Assembly: GCF_001854765.1 (NCBI RefSeq)
Contig: NZ_LJJE01000108.1
Coordinates: 1-64,000, forward strand
DNA length: 64,000 bases
DNA from: Vibrio sonorensis
GTDB taxonomy: Bacteria; Pseudomonadota; Gammaproteobacteria; Enterobacterales; Vibrionaceae
Direction of reading: 5' to 3'
Shown: one piece after another, positions 8,489 to 18,451 of the stretch
How the letters are laid out: each line of letters starts with the position of its first letter
How positions within the stretch are numbered: the stretch's first letter is position 1
Position numbers and translations under genes: made by a program
Notes under the pieces: model-generated
The model's database searches: none
What the model was told of the DNA's origin: nothing
What the model saw: the letters and a program-made list of their open reading frames with translations, nothing else

Positions 8489-8516
8489 CGGTCAGCTAGT
8501 TACATTGGAGTAGAGA

Positions 8517-9731
8517 ATGAAACTGCCTATTTATTTTGACTATTCGGCTACTTGCCCGGTTGATCCCCGTGTGGCCGAAAAAATGGTTCAGTATATGACG
8601 ATGGACGGGACCTTTGGTAACCCAGCATCACGTTCGCATCGTTACGGCTGGCAGGCAGAAGAAGCGGTAGATAACGCTCGAGAGCAAGTTGCAGATCTAT
8701 TAAATGCCGACCCTCGTGAAATCGTCTGGACATCAGGCGCCACTGAGTCAAACAACTTAGCAATAAAAGGTGCAGCACACTTTTACTCTAAAAAAGGTAA
8801 ACATGTTATTACCTGTAAAACAGAGCACAAGGCAGTGCTAGACCCTTGCCGTCAGCTAGAGCGTGAAGGTTTTGAAGTCACGTATCTAGAGCCTGAGGCA
8901 AATGGTCTTATCAACCTTAAAAAGCTTGAAGAAGCGATGCGTGAAGATACGGTTCTGGTTTCTATCATGCACGTAAACAACGAGATTGGTGTAATCCAAG
9001 ATATTGCGTCAATCGGCGAACTATGTCGCGAGCGCAAGATTATTTTCCATGTCGATGCTGCTCAATCAACGGGTAAGCTGCCAATCGATGTAAAAGAGCT
9101 CAAGGTTGATTTGATCTCTATGTCAGCGCACAAGATCTACGGGCCTAAAGGCATTGGAGCACTATACGTACGCCGCAAACCTCGTATACGTCTAGAAGCG
9201 CAGATGCACGGTGGTGGACACGAACGTGGTTTCCGTTCAGGTACGCTAGCGACACACCAGATCGTTGGAATGGGTGAAGCTTGCCGTATTGCTAAAGAAG
9301 ACATGCAAAAAGATTACGATCACGCTCTGTCTCTTCGCAATCGCCTTCTAGAAGGTGTGAAAGAGATGGAAGCAGTAACCATTAACGGAGACCTAGATCA
9401 AAGACTTCCAAACAACCTAAACATCAGCTTTGCTTTTGTTGAAGGTGAATCCCTATTGATGTCTTTGAAAGATCTAGCGGTTTCTTCTGGTAGTGCTTGT
9501 ACTTCAGCGAGCTTAGAGCCTTCGTACGTTCTACGTGCACTGGGTCTAGATGATGAACTAGCACATAGCTCAATTCGTTTCTCGTTCGGTCGTTTCTCTA
9601 CCGAAGAAGAAGTGGATTACGCAATTAACCAAATTCGTGTTGCAGTTGAGAAGCTGCGAGACATGTCTCCTCTTTGGGATATGTATAAAGAGGGTGTGGA
9701 CCTGAGCACAGTTGAGTGGGCTCACCACTAA
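8517..9731 (+). CDS. iscS: Cysteine desulfurase IscS
   Basis: 404 residues, the E. coli length. This PLP enzyme takes sulfur from L-cysteine and passes it as persulfide to IscU, TusA, ThiI and others. Lys206 (SAHKIYGPKG) holds PLP and Cys328 (SSGSACTSASLEP) is the mobile-loop persulfide cysteine. WTSGATESNN and HVDAAQ are the other PLP-site motifs. It follows iscR by 28 bp with a GGAGTAGAG ribosome site. Confidence 0.97.
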   Translation: MKLPIYFDYSATCPVDPRVAEKMVQYMTMDGTFGNPASRSHRYGWQAEEAVDNAREQVADLLNADPREIVWTSGATESNNLAIKGAAHFYSKKGKHVITCKTEHKAVLDPCRQLEREGFEVTYLEPEANGLINLKKLEEAMREDTVLVSIMHVNNEIGVIQDIASIGELCRERKIIFHVDAAQSTGKLPIDVKELKVDLISMSAHKIYGPKGIGALYVRRKPRIRLEAQMHGGGHERGFRSGTLATHQIVGMGEACRIAKEDMQKDYDHALSLRNRLLEGVKEMEAVTINGDLDQRLPNNLNISFAFVEGESLLMSLKDLAVSSGSACTSASLEPSYVLRALGLDDELAHSSIRFSFGRFSTEEEVDYAINQIRVAVEKLRDMSPLWDMYKEGVDLSTVEWAHH

Positions 9732-9768
9732 TCATTCCAAGGAAATAGAGGATTCGAGGTAAAGTATT

Positions 9769-10152
9769 ATGGCATATAGCGAAAAAGTAATAGATCACTA
9801 CGAGAACCCACGTAACGTCGGTTCATTCGATAAAGAAGATCCACACGTTGGTAGTGGCATGGTTGGTGCTCCTGCTTGTGGTGACGTCATGAAACTTCAA
9901 ATAAAGGTAACACCTGAAGGTATTATCGAAGATGCGAAGTTCAAAACATACGGTTGTGGTAGCGCAATCGCTTCTAGCTCGCTAGTGACTGAGTGGGTGA
10001 AAGGCAAAAGTATTGATGAAGCCGCTGAAATCAAGAATGCTGAAATTGCTGAAGAACTTGAACTACCACCGGTAAAAGTTCACTGCTCTATCTTGGCTGA
10101 AGATGCGATCAAAGCAGCGGTTGCAGACTACAAGAAAAAACACCAAGAATAA
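9769..10152 (+). CDS. iscU: Fe-S cluster scaffold protein IscU
   Basis: 127 residues. It assembles [2Fe-2S] clusters with sulfur from IscS. The three cluster cysteines are in PACGD, TYGCGS and VHCS, and the aspartate after the first Cys is present. LPPVK, the motif bound by HscA, directly precedes the third cysteine. Spaced 37 bp from iscS. Confidence 0.97.
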   Translation: MAYSEKVIDHYENPRNVGSFDKEDPHVGSGMVGAPACGDVMKLQIKVTPEGIIEDAKFKTYGCGSAIASSSLVTEWVKGKSIDEAAEIKNAEIAEELELPPVKVHCSILAEDAIKAAVADYKKKHQE

Positions 10153-10220
10153 GCAAATCGTAATATAATGGGAGTCAATCGCTCCCATTCCATTCGCAGA
10201 CAAGTAGATTAAGGTGCAGT

Positions 10221-10544
10221 ATGGCCATCACAATGACAGAGACAGCAGCAAGTCGAGTTAAATCATTCTTAGACAACCGAGGTAAAGGTATCGGATTGCG
10301 TCTGGGTGTGAAAACGACGGGTTGTTCAGGTATGGCATATGTACTTGAGTTTGTTGACGATCTAGAAGATGGCGATCAAGTATTTGAACACGAAGGCGTC
10401 AAAGTAATTATTGATCCAAAGAGTCTCGTATACCTCGATGGCACTGAGCTAGATTATGTGAAAGAAGGGTTGAATGAGGGCTTCGAGTTCAACAACCCTA
10501 ATGCAAAAAGTGAATGTGGTTGTGGTGAGAGCTTCAACGTCTAG
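10221..10544 (+). CDS. iscA: A-type Fe-S carrier IscA
   Basis: 107 residues. It carries clusters or iron to target proteins. The A-type pattern is complete: Cys35 (TTGCSGMAY) and the C-terminal Cys99 and Cys101 (CGCGESF). Fourth gene of the isc operon. Confidence 0.96.
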   Translation: MAITMTETAASRVKSFLDNRGKGIGLRLGVKTTGCSGMAYVLEFVDDLEDGDQVFEHEGVKVIIDPKSLVYLDGTELDYVKEGLNEGFEFNNPNAKSECGCGESFNV

Positions 10545-10600
10545 TGATTTTGCCTCCTACTGAAGCACATTAGGAGGCTTGACCAAGGATCATATTCTCT

Positions 10601-11116
10601 ATGAATCATTTTGAATTGTTTGGGCTACCAAGTCAGTTTGTTCTGGATGGTAGCCTTCTTTCTTCTCAGTTTAGAGAACTACAAAAACGCTTTCATCCAG
10701 ACAACTTTGCCACGGCATCAGAGCGAGATCGACTCATGGCGGTACAAAAAGCCGCACAGATTAATGATGCTTACCAAGTGTTGAAGAACCCTATCTCGCG
10801 GGCCGAGTATCTGTTGTCAGAGAATGGAATAGAGTTAAAAGGCGAGCAACAAACAATGCAGGATCCTATGTTCTTAATGGAACAAATGGAACTGCGCGAG
10901 GAGTTAGAATCGATTGCTAACCTTGCGGAAGCGGAAGATGCATTGTTTGACTTTGATGCCCGCGTATCAAAAATGTATAAACAGCAACTATCAGCCATCG
11001 AAGAAGAATTAGACCAAGCTAAATGGCAATTGGCAGCTGATAGAGTTAGAAAACTAAAATTTATCGCCAAACTGAAGCATGAAATAGAATTAGTAGAGGA
11101 AAAGTTGCTCGACTAG
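10601..11116 (+). CDS. hscB: Co-chaperone HscB
   Basis: 171 residues. The N-terminal J-domain has an intact HPD (residues 32-34, RFHPDNFA) that stimulates HscA ATPase; the C-terminal three-helix domain (SRAEYLL onward) binds IscU. Useful contrast with the HPE J-domain at 2249-5014. It precedes hscA by 20 bp. Confidence 0.96.
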   Translation: MNHFELFGLPSQFVLDGSLLSSQFRELQKRFHPDNFATASERDRLMAVQKAAQINDAYQVLKNPISRAEYLLSENGIELKGEQQTMQDPMFLMEQMELREELESIANLAEAEDALFDFDARVSKMYKQQLSAIEEELDQAKWQLAADRVRKLKFIAKLKHEIELVEEKLLD

Positions 11117-11136
11117 TTCTTACACAAGGACAAGCA

Positions 11137-12988
11137 ATGGCATTACTTCAAATAGCAGAACCGGGCCAAAGCTCGGCACCACATGAACACAAACTGGCGG
11201 CAGGTATAGATCTTGGCACAACTAACTCTCTGGTTGCGTCAGTAAGAAGTGGTGATGCGTCAACATTAGAAGATGACAATGGGCGTAGCATTTTACCCTC
11301 AGTGGTGAACTACGCTAATACTGAAACCGTTATTGGTCATGAAGCGAAGGCTATGGCGGAGCAGCAGCCAGAAGATACCGTTATCTCGGTAAAAAGACTG
11401 CTTGGCCGCTCATTGGCAGATATTGAGAAACGCTACCCATCACTTCCTTATCGTTTTGAAGCCTCTGATAACGGTTTGCCAATTATCAAAACGGCTCAAG
11501 GTAATAAAAACCCAGTCGAAATCTCAGCAGATATTCTACGAGTGTTAGGTCAGCGTGCGGAGCAGACTCTGGGCGGTGAACTTGCAGGTGTTGTTATAAC
11601 CGTTCCGGCCTACTTTGACGACGCGCAACGAGCGGGTACCAAAGACGCGGCGAAATTGGCTGGTTTGCACGTACTGCGTTTGTTAAATGAACCGACAGCA
11701 GCAGCGATTGCTTATGGTTTAGACTCAGGTCAGGAAGGGGTGATTGCCGTTTATGACCTAGGTGGCGGTACGTTCGATGTATCGATATTACGTCTGTCAA
11801 AAGGCGTTTTTGAAGTGTTAGCAACAGGGGGGGATTCCGCTCTGGGTGGTGATGATTTTGACCACTTGGTTGCCGATTACATCATTGAGCAAGCGGGTCT
11901 TACTCAACCGCTAAGTGCCGAACACAACCGAATGGTATTAAACGCAGCAACCGCGGCCAAAATCTCGTTTTCTCAGCAGCAATCAGCAGAGATTGATGTA
12001 TTGGGCTGGAAAGGCACACTGAGCCGTGAGCAGTTTGAAGATCTCATTCGCCCACTGGTTAAGAAAACACTGATGTCTTGCAGACGCGCATTAAAAGATG
12101 CTGACGTCGAAATAGAAGACGTTTTAGAAGTCGTTATGGTTGGTGGCTCCACTCGTACTTTGCTAGTTCGAGAAATGGTTGGAGAATTCTTTGAACGCCC
12201 ACCTCTTACTTCTATTAACCCTGATGAAGTAGTGGCGATTGGCGCGGGTATTCAAGCGGATATTCTTGCTGGAAACAAGCCTGACTCTGAAATGTTACTT
12301 CTGGATGTTATTCCGCTCTCTCTTGGTATTGAAACCATGGGCGGGCTGGTGGAAAAAATTATCCCGCGAAATACCACGATTCCAGTAGCCAGAGCTCAAG
12401 AGTTTACGACCTTTAAAGATGGACAGACTGCGATGAGTGTTCACGTAGTCCAAGGTGAGCGTGAGATGGTAGACGACTGTCGTTCTCTTGCTCGTTTTTC
12501 TCTAAAGGGCATCCCTGCAATGGCTGCTGGTGCGGCGCATATTCGCGTAACTTATCAGGTTGATGCGGATGCCTACTCAGTGTGACGGCGATGGAAAAGA
12601 GCACTGGTGTCCAGTCTGAGATACAGGTGAAGCATCTTACGGGCTTAGTGACGACGAAGTCGCCAATATGCTTAAGGACTCTATGACCTATGCTAAAGAG
12701 GATATGCAAGCTCGTGCTTTAGCAGAGCAACGAGTCGAAGCAGATAGAGTCATTGAAGGTTTACTTGCTGCGATGCAGCAAGACGGCGATGACCTTCTTA
12801 ATGAAGACGAAAGGACTCAGCTTATTCAAGCTATTGAACGCTTGATTGAGGTGCGTAATGGGAAGGATGCAGACGCGATTGAACTGGGAATAAAAGAAAC
12901 CGATAAAGCCAGTCAAGAGTTCGCTTCCCGTCGAATGGATAAATCCATTAGGGCTGCCCTATCAGGCCAGTCTGTAGATGATATTTAA
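11137..12988 (+). CDS. hscA: Fe-S chaperone HscA, interrupted by two frameshifts
   Basis: Specialised Hsp70 that releases clusters from IscU with HscB. Motifs: AGIDLGTTNSLVAS, VYDLGGGTFDVS, VMVGGSTRTLL, then the substrate domain (LLLDVIPLSLGIETMGG). The frame opened at 11137 stops at 12583-12585. Adding a G at about 12571 (GATGGCC instead of GATGCC) and a C at about 12633 (AAGCCATC instead of AAGCATC) restores one frame to the stop at 12986-12988, giving 617 residues, the normal length; the tail (ARRMDKS-type helix) is family-like. Both lesions remove one base from a doublet. A real pseudogene is unlikely since the operon is otherwise intact; sequence error is the better explanation. Confidence 0.93.
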
Positions 12989-13000
12989 GAGAAAGTAGTT

Positions 13001-13339
13001 ATGCCTAAAATTATAGTTCTACCACACGAAGATCTTTGCCCTGAAGGTGCTGTACTGGAAGCAGCCAAGGGCGATACCGTTCTCGATGTGGCTTTAAAAA
13101 ATGGCATTGGCATTGAGCATGCGTGTGAAAAATCTTGTGCCTGTACGACTTGTCACGTCATTATTCGCGAAGGCTTTGACTCTTTGGAAGAAAGTGATGA
13201 GCTAGAAGATGACATGTTAGATAAGGCGTGGGGATTAGAGCCAGAATCTCGTTTGGGCTGTCAGGCCGCTATCGAAGATGAAGATTTGGTTGTGGAGATC
13301 CCTAAATACACCTTGAACCATGCTAGTGAAGATCACTAA
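13001..13339 (+). CDS. fdx: ISC-type [2Fe-2S] ferredoxin
   Basis: 112 residues. It supplies electrons during cluster assembly on IscU. The ligand pattern is CEKSCACTTC with a later Cys in RLGCQAA. The acidic face (ESDELEDDMLDKAW) is typical of adrenodoxin-like ferredoxins that dock IscS. It lies 12 bp after hscA. Confidence 0.96.
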   Translation: MPKIIVLPHEDLCPEGAVLEAAKGDTVLDVALKNGIGIEHACEKSCACTTCHVIIREGFDSLEESDELEDDMLDKAWGLEPESRLGCQAAIEDEDLVVEIPKYTLNHASEDH

Positions 13340-13365
13340 GTTAACGCGTTAGAAAGGAAGCAATG

Positions 13366-13560
13366 ATGAAGTGGACAGACTCGAGAGACATCGCAATCGA
13401 ACTTTGCGATAAGTTTCCAGACATGGATCCTAAGACCGTTCGTTTTACCGACTTACACCAATGGATAACGGAGTTAGAAGACTTTGACGACGAGCCTAAT
13501 CGCTCGAACGAGAAGATCTTAGAAGCCGTCATCCTGTGTTGGTTGGATGAGTGGGACTAA
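13366..13560 (+). CDS. iscX: Fe-S assembly protein IscX
   Basis: 64 residues from the second of two adjacent ATGs (13363 and 13366). Small acidic protein that binds IscS and iron and modulates desulfurase activity. Family signatures: MKWTDS at the start, DPKTVRFTDLHQWI and ILEAVILCWLDEW at the end. Last gene of the isc operon, followed by a terminator. Confidence 0.95.
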   Translation: MKWTDSRDIAIELCDKFPDMDPKTVRFTDLHQWITELEDFDDEPNRSNEKILEAVILCWLDEWD

Positions 13561-13590
13561 AGCCAAAGTACAGAGTTAACAGTTTCTACT

Positions 13591-13621
13591 AAAAAAGGCG
13601 GACCTTAGGGTTCGTTTTTTT
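13591..13621 (+). terminator. Terminator of the isc operon
   Basis: AAAAAAGGCGGACC, a short loop and GGTTCG with seven T; includes one G-U pair. Confidence 0.65.
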
Positions 13622-13716
13622 ATCTAATTGACATTTTCCCTGTACATAATGCTAACATCCTAAGGTTATTAGAAAAGAAACCAACCAGTTAGGGTTGGAA
13701 AAGACAAGGAGAAACC

Positions 13717-15014
13717 ATGTCTAATCAGATGTCGGTATTTTTAAGCCAAGAACAGGCTGCACCTCAGTGGGGTGACAAAGCCATCCTTTCATTCTCTGAA
13801 AATGGGTCAACCATTCATTTGGGCGAAGGACATGACTTTGGCGCGATTCAAAAAGCGGCTAGGAAACTAGAATCTCAAGGTGTTCACAACATTCTACTTA
13901 GTGGTGAAGGTTGGGACTTAGAAAGTGTTTGGTCTTTCCATCAAGGTTACAGAGGACCGAAAAAGAAAACGCAACTCGAATGGCCAGAGCTCATAGCCGA
14001 CGATCAAGCTGAGTTGATGGCTCGAATTAAAGCGACAGATTTCACCCGCGATATTGTCAACAAGCCAGCGGAAGAAGTGGCTCCACGCCAGTTGGCGACA
14101 ATGGCGGCAGAGTTTATCAAGTCAGTTGCGCCGGAAGGCACGGTAAAGGCTCGAATTGTCAAAGACAAAGATTTGCTTGCGGAAGGCTGGGAAGGCATTT
14201 TTGCTGTTGGTCGTGGCTCTGAGCGCACTTCGGCAATGCTCCAACTCGATTACAACCCTACTGGCGACGAAAATGCACCAGTATGGGCGTGTCTAGTGGG
14301 CAAAGGTATTACTTTCGACTCTGGCGGTTATAGCATCAAGCATCGGGCTTTATGACTGCAATGAAAGCCGACATGGGTGGCTCCGGCACTATCACCGGTG
14401 GCTTAGGGCTTGCGATCATGCGCGGCCTAAATAAGCGCGTTAAGCTTATTCTGTGTTGTGCAGAAAACATGATCTCGGGTCGAGCGATTAAACTTGGTGA
14501 TGTGATCAAATACAAGAATGGCAAAACCGTTGAAATCATGAATACGGACGCTGAAGGTCGCTTAGTATTGGCGGATGGCCTTATCTATGCGAGCGAGCAA
14601 AATCCAGAACTGATCATCGACTGTGCGACACTCACTGGTGCAGCTAAAAGTGCATTAGGCAATGACTTTCACGCGTTAATGAGTTTTGATGAAGAGCTAT
14701 CTCATCATGCGCTTACTGCTGCGCGTGAGGAAAAGGAAGGATTGTGGCCTTTGCCTCTAGCCGACTTCCACCGTGGTATGTTACCTTCAAACTTTGCTGA
14801 CCTGTCTAACATTAGCAGTGGTGATTATTCGCCAGGTGCTAGCACAGCCGCTGCTTTCCTCTCTTATTTTGTTGAAGACTACAAAAAGGGGTGGTTGCAT
14901 TTCGATTGTGCGGCGACTTATCGCAAATCATCGACCGATAAGTGGGCGGCAGGAGCAACAGGGGTTGGGGTTAGAACCTTAGCTCGCATTTTGACTCAGC
15001 AAGCAGAAAAATAA
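13717..15014 (+). CDS. pepB: Aminopeptidase B (M17 leucyl aminopeptidase), frameshifted
   Basis: Cytoplasmic Mn/Zn aminopeptidase that prefers acidic and other small N-terminal residues. M17 motifs: GKGITFDSGGYSIK (metal/Lys site), MKADMGGSG and NTDAEGRLVLADGL (catalytic Arg and metal ligands). The frame stops at 14355 just after GGYSIK; adding a C at about 14341 (AAGCCATCGGGC) joins it to the downstream frame and gives 432 residues, the normal PepB length. The lost base lies in the same AAGCC context as one hscA lesion. Start ATG 13717 has AAGGAG. It follows iscX as in E. coli. Confidence 0.93.
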
Positions 15015-15075
15015 CTTGGTTGACCACGAGTCTTTCAAGAAGATAACAAATAACGAAACAAATAAAGGATACCTT

Positions 15076-15501
15076 ATGGCTCTAGAAAGAACTTTTTCTA
15101 TTGTTAAGCCCGATGCAGTAGAGCGCAATCTGATTGGTGAAATCTATCATCGCATTGAACAAGCGGGTTTAAGAATTATCGCTGCAAAGATGGTCCATTT
15201 GACGGAAGAGCAGGCGAGCGGCTTTTATGCTGAACACGAAGGAAAACCATTTTTCCCAGATCTTAAGGCATTCATGACATCTGGCCCAATTATGGTTCAG
15301 GTCCTTGAGGGTGAGAGCGCAATTTCACGTTATCGCGAGTTAATGGGTAAAACGAACCCTGAAGAAGCGGCAACGGGTACGATTCGCGCAGATTATGCCC
15401 TGAGCATGCGTCACAACTCAGTTCATGGTTCAGATAGCCCAGAGTCAGCGGCAAGAGAGATAGAGTTCTTCTTCCCAGAATCAGAGATATGTCCTCGATA
15501 A
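15076..15501 (+). CDS. ndk: Nucleoside diphosphate kinase
   Basis: 141 residues. It transfers the gamma phosphate of ATP to NDPs via a phosphohistidine; the active His is in MRHNSVHGSDS. N-terminal LERTFSIVKPDAV is canonical. ATG 15076 with AAAGGAT upstream is chosen over an earlier in-frame start at 15016 that lies right after pepB. Confidence 0.96.
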   Translation: MALERTFSIVKPDAVERNLIGEIYHRIEQAGLRIIAAKMVHLTEEQASGFYAEHEGKPFFPDLKAFMTSGPIMVQVLEGESAISRYRELMGKTNPEEAATGTIRADYALSMRHNSVHGSDSPESAAREIEFFFPESEICPR

Positions 15502-15510
15502 GACTCGTAA

Positions 15511-15550
15511 AAAATAAAGCCCCTACATCGTGATAGGGGCTTTTTTTTAT
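15511..15550. terminator. Bidirectional terminator between ndk and csdA
   Basis: AGCCCCTA (15518-15525) pairs with TAGGGGCT (15534-15541), with A-rich flank on the left and eight T on the right, so it serves the two convergent genes. Confidence 0.85.
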
Positions 15551-16758
15551 AGCATATCTACAGCTTTCTCAATGGCGTTTATACACCTTTCTACGTCTTG
15601 TTCAGTGTTATAAATGGCAAAAGAGATCCTTACCGTGCCAACTACGCCTAATGCATCCATTAATGGGTGAGCACAATGATGTCCTGCGCGCACTGCGATT
15701 CCTTGCTGATCGAGTAAGGTCGCAATATCTTGATGATGGACTCCGTCAATGATAAAAGTCAGCGTACTGGCATGAGGTTGATACCCCAAGACTTTTATGT
15801 CAGGCAGATCCTTGATACCAAGATAGGTGGCTCGAACGAGGTGGTTGATGTGTTGTTCAACTTCATCTAAAGGCCATTGACGATACCAGTTGATGGCTTT
15901 TGCTAACGCAAGAGCACCGGCAACGTTGGGGGTACCCGCTTCGAACTTTCCGGGTAAATCGCTAAATGTCGTCTGTTCAAACGAGACGCGCTCAACCATT
16001 TTTCCGCCGCCGTGCCAAGGAGGCATCGCCTGTAATAGGGCTAGCTTACCGTAAAGCACACCAATACCAGCTGGAGCAAAAATTTTGTGTCCAGAAAAGA
16101 AGTAAAAGTCCGCATCTAATTGGGTGACGTTCACATCCTGATGAACAATTCCTTGAGCGCCGTCGACTACCACTACAGCGCCGAGTTGATGCGCTCTATC
16201 TATGACTTGTTCAATTGGCTGCCTTGTTCCTGTTACATTGGTGATATGGGCAAGCGCAACGATTTTAGTCTTTGTACTTAACAAGGATTGAAAAGCAGAA
16301 AAATCGAACTGACACTCAGTGGTCATGGGGACTTTTATGACTTTAGCCCCAGTTTGTTGCGCCACAATTTGCCAAGGGACGATGTTGGCGTGGTGTTCTA
16401 ACTCGCTCACTAGAATTTCATCACCCGCTTGCAGCGTTGAACGCGCAAATGTTTGTGCGATTAAGTTTGCCGCTTCAGTTGCGCCTCGTGTCCAGATGAT
16501 TTCTTTGCTGCTTTGAGCTCCGATAAAATCTGCAACGGTTTCTCTTGCCGATTCAAATTCGCTGGTGGCCGCCGCAGTTAAGCTATGGCTGCCTCGATGA
16601 ACATTTGCATTTTGCTCACTGTAGTAACGCTGTACACAATCGATAACCGATTGTGGTTTTTGAGTTGTGGCTGCGCTGTCTAAGTAAACCAAAGGGTATT
16701 GATTGACTGACTGCTTTAGCGCGGGAAACTGCTGACGAATGGCTTGGATATCTAACAT
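15547..16758 (-). CDS. csdA: SufS/CsdA-type cysteine desulfurase
   Basis: 403 residues, class V PLP fold, group II desulfurase. Lys225 (FSGHKIFAPAG) holds PLP, Cys362 (RAGHHCAHPLM) is the sulfur-accepting cysteine, and VYLDSAATTQKP and RGATEAANL are family motifs. It differs from IscS in the short loop around the active cysteine. No csdE or suf genes are next to it, so its sulfur acceptor is not shown here; CsdA rather than SufS is an inference. It starts directly at the stop codon of the yajL-like gene (TAA then ATG), so the two are translationally linked. Confidence 0.85.
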   Translation of the reverse strand: MLDIQAIRQQFPALKQSVNQYPLVYLDSAATTQKPQSVIDCVQRYYSEQNANVHRGSHSLTAAATSEFESARETVADFIGAQSSKEIIWTRGATEAANLIAQTFARSTLQAGDEILVSELEHHANIVPWQIVAQQTGAKVIKVPMTTECQFDFSAFQSLLSTKTKIVALAHITNVTGTRQPIEQVIDRAHQLGAVVVVDGAQGIVHQDVNVTQLDADFYFFSGHKIFAPAGIGVLYGKLALLQAMPPWHGGGKMVERVSFEQTTFSDLPGKFEAGTPNVAGALALAKAINWYRQWPLDEVEQHINHLVRATYLGIKDLPDIKVLGYQPHASTLTFIIDGVHHQDIATLLDQQGIAVRAGHHCAHPLMDALGVVGTVRISFAIYNTEQDVERCINAIEKAVDML

Positions 16759-17357
16759 TTAAGCGTCGCCCAACTTGTGATATTGCAAACTAGGATTTGT
16801 CACCATAGGCTCTGCAACACTCCAAGCGTGAGATTTACCTGATAATAAGAGGATGATTTCCATTGCAAACTCCAGTGCAGTGCCCGGGCCTTGACTGGTT
16901 ACCAAGTTAAAGTTTACGTCGTGCGTGACACGTTTAACGCGATAGTTCTTTTCTGCAATATGGTCTTTAAAAGCGGGATGACAAGTCATGATAGCGTCGG
17001 GGTAGAAGCGTGGTGGGTCAGCACTAGTGCTGGTGCCGCACAGATCGCCCCCATCAGCTTGCCCTCATACATATGCTGTCGAACAATCTCAACTAAGACG
17101 GGGCTATCGCGAAAGGTTTCAGCTCCTTCTACACCACCAGCGAGTAAGATGGCATCAAACTCGTCATCAGCAATATCAACCAGCTTGCAATCGGCAGTTA
17201 ACGTTACACCTCGGGAGGCTTTCAGAACGAGTTGACCATCAAAATCAGCACTGGCTACAGTGACATCATAACCAGCTCGAACCATCATATCTATCATGGT
17301 AACGGCTTCCATTTCTTCGGTGCCGCTAGCAATAGGAATTAGAATTTTTTTACTCAT
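16759..17357 (-). CDS. yajL: YajL/DJ-1 family protein, frameshifted
   Basis: DJ-1/PfpI fold; YajL has been described as a protein protecting against oxidative and glyoxal damage. Glu15 (SGTEEMEAV) and the nucleophile Cys106 (GAICAAPA) are in place. The frame from 17357 ends at 16986; adding one C on the plus strand at about 17009 (GAAGCCGTGG) reads through HGFYPDAIMTCHP into the lower frame to the stop at 16759, for 199 residues, a normal length. The C-terminal TSQGPGTALEFA motif is intact. Operon with panE (1-bp gap) and csdA (0-bp gap). Confidence 0.88.
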
Positions 17358-17358
17358 A

Positions 17359-18246
17359 TTATGGCGTCCAGTTTTTCTCTATCTCTTTTATTTCGTTAAA
17401 CAGCGCTTGGTTAAAAGGGGCACTAATATTTTGCGCTTTGGCCGTATCCAGGAGATAGCCGGTAATAAAATCTATCTCACTCGGTCGATGATGCATCACA
17501 TCTTGATGCATAGAAGAATAATTTTCTGCCGTCGCGTTAATAACACTATATATCATCTCACAGAGTGGCTCCGACTTTGCAGGGAATCCTTTGGCGTTCA
17601 TGATGAGAACCACTTCAGAGACGATACCAGTAATCTCTTTGTGATAGCGTGGATCGGCAAGTTTACCATTTTTGATTTGGTGGATAGCCGTTAAAGGGTT
17701 AATGGCGCAGTTAACGGCAAGCTTTTGCCAAAGTGCATGTTCGATATGTTCGTTCCAGTTCACATCCGTTAAAGCGTGTTGCAACACTTCTGCGACAAAA
17801 GAACACTGTTTGCCAAGTTCGTTGTAAGGCCCTACTTGTGTTGCTCCAAGCCCGGTATGAAGAACTTGGTCGACACTAGGCTTGTAGGCACCATGAGTGG
17901 TCGTCGCGAGTAAAATAGGATGCTGGGTAAGTGTTGTTGGCAATCGTTCGGCACTACCCATACCATTGTGCATAAGCATCAATACGGTCTCGGGTGCTAT
18001 ATGGATGGCAATGCTTTGCAAGGCAGCTTCTACTTGCCACGCTTTTACCGTCACCAGTATCAGATCAGCCTTATGAAGGCTTTCGATATCATTGTTTATT
18101 AGCTGAATAGATGGGGAGTCATCAAGGCGAAAATGATAGTGTTTGTCAGACGAACGGCTCCAAACACTGACATTATGGCCAGCCTGCATAAGGTTATATG
18201 CCCATAATGAGCCGATAGCCCCCGGGCCTAAAACAACGATGTTCAC
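17359..18246 (-). CDS. panE: 2-dehydropantoate 2-reductase (PanE-like)
   Basis: 295 residues. It reduces ketopantoate to pantoate with NADPH in pantothenate synthesis. N-terminal VVLGPGAIGSLWAYNL is the dinucleotide-binding GxGxxG. KLAVNCAINPLTA contains the catalytic Lys and conserved Asn-Pro, and HRPSEIDFITGYL the C-terminal substrate motif. First gene of the panE-yajL-csdA minus-strand operon. Confidence 0.9.
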   Translation of the reverse strand: MNIVVLGPGAIGSLWAYNLMQAGHNVSVWSRSSDKHYHFRLDDSPSIQLINNDIESLHKADLILVTVKAWQVEAALQSIAIHIAPETVLMLMHNGMGSAERLPTTLTQHPILLATTTHGAYKPSVDQVLHTGLGATQVGPYNELGKQCSFVAEVLQHALTDVNWNEHIEHALWQKLAVNCAINPLTAIHQIKNGKLADPRYHKEITGIVSEVVLIMNAKGFPAKSEPLCEMIYSVINATAENYSSMHQDVMHHRPSEIDFITGYLLDTAKAQNISAPFNQALFNEIKEIEKNWTP

Positions 18247-18308
18247 GATGATTTTCCACGTTTAGTACGGTGGAGACAGGATAATGAGGCTGAACAATAA
18301 AGCAAACA

Positions 18309-18335
18309 CAAAATGGTGCCATAGGCACCATTTTT
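18309..18335 (-). terminator. Terminator of the tsx-like gene
   Basis: AAATGGTGCC ATA GGCACCATTT, perfect 10-bp stem with T tract on both strands, in the gap 18247-18451. Confidence 0.75.
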
Positions 18336-18451
18336 AAGGGGTAGCGCTTCGCCTGTATGAGCAACAAAGACCAAAGATGAGGAATGGCTTGGTCAATGAG
18401 CTAACCAATCAAGAGAAAGTCGCTTCTAATGATTAAGGCTATAGAGACAAC

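Noticed and set aside
12571..12640. Programmed ribosomal frameshift in hscA
   Set aside because: No slippery heptamer or pseudoknot; two separate lesions would be needed, and similar lesions occur in unrelated genes.
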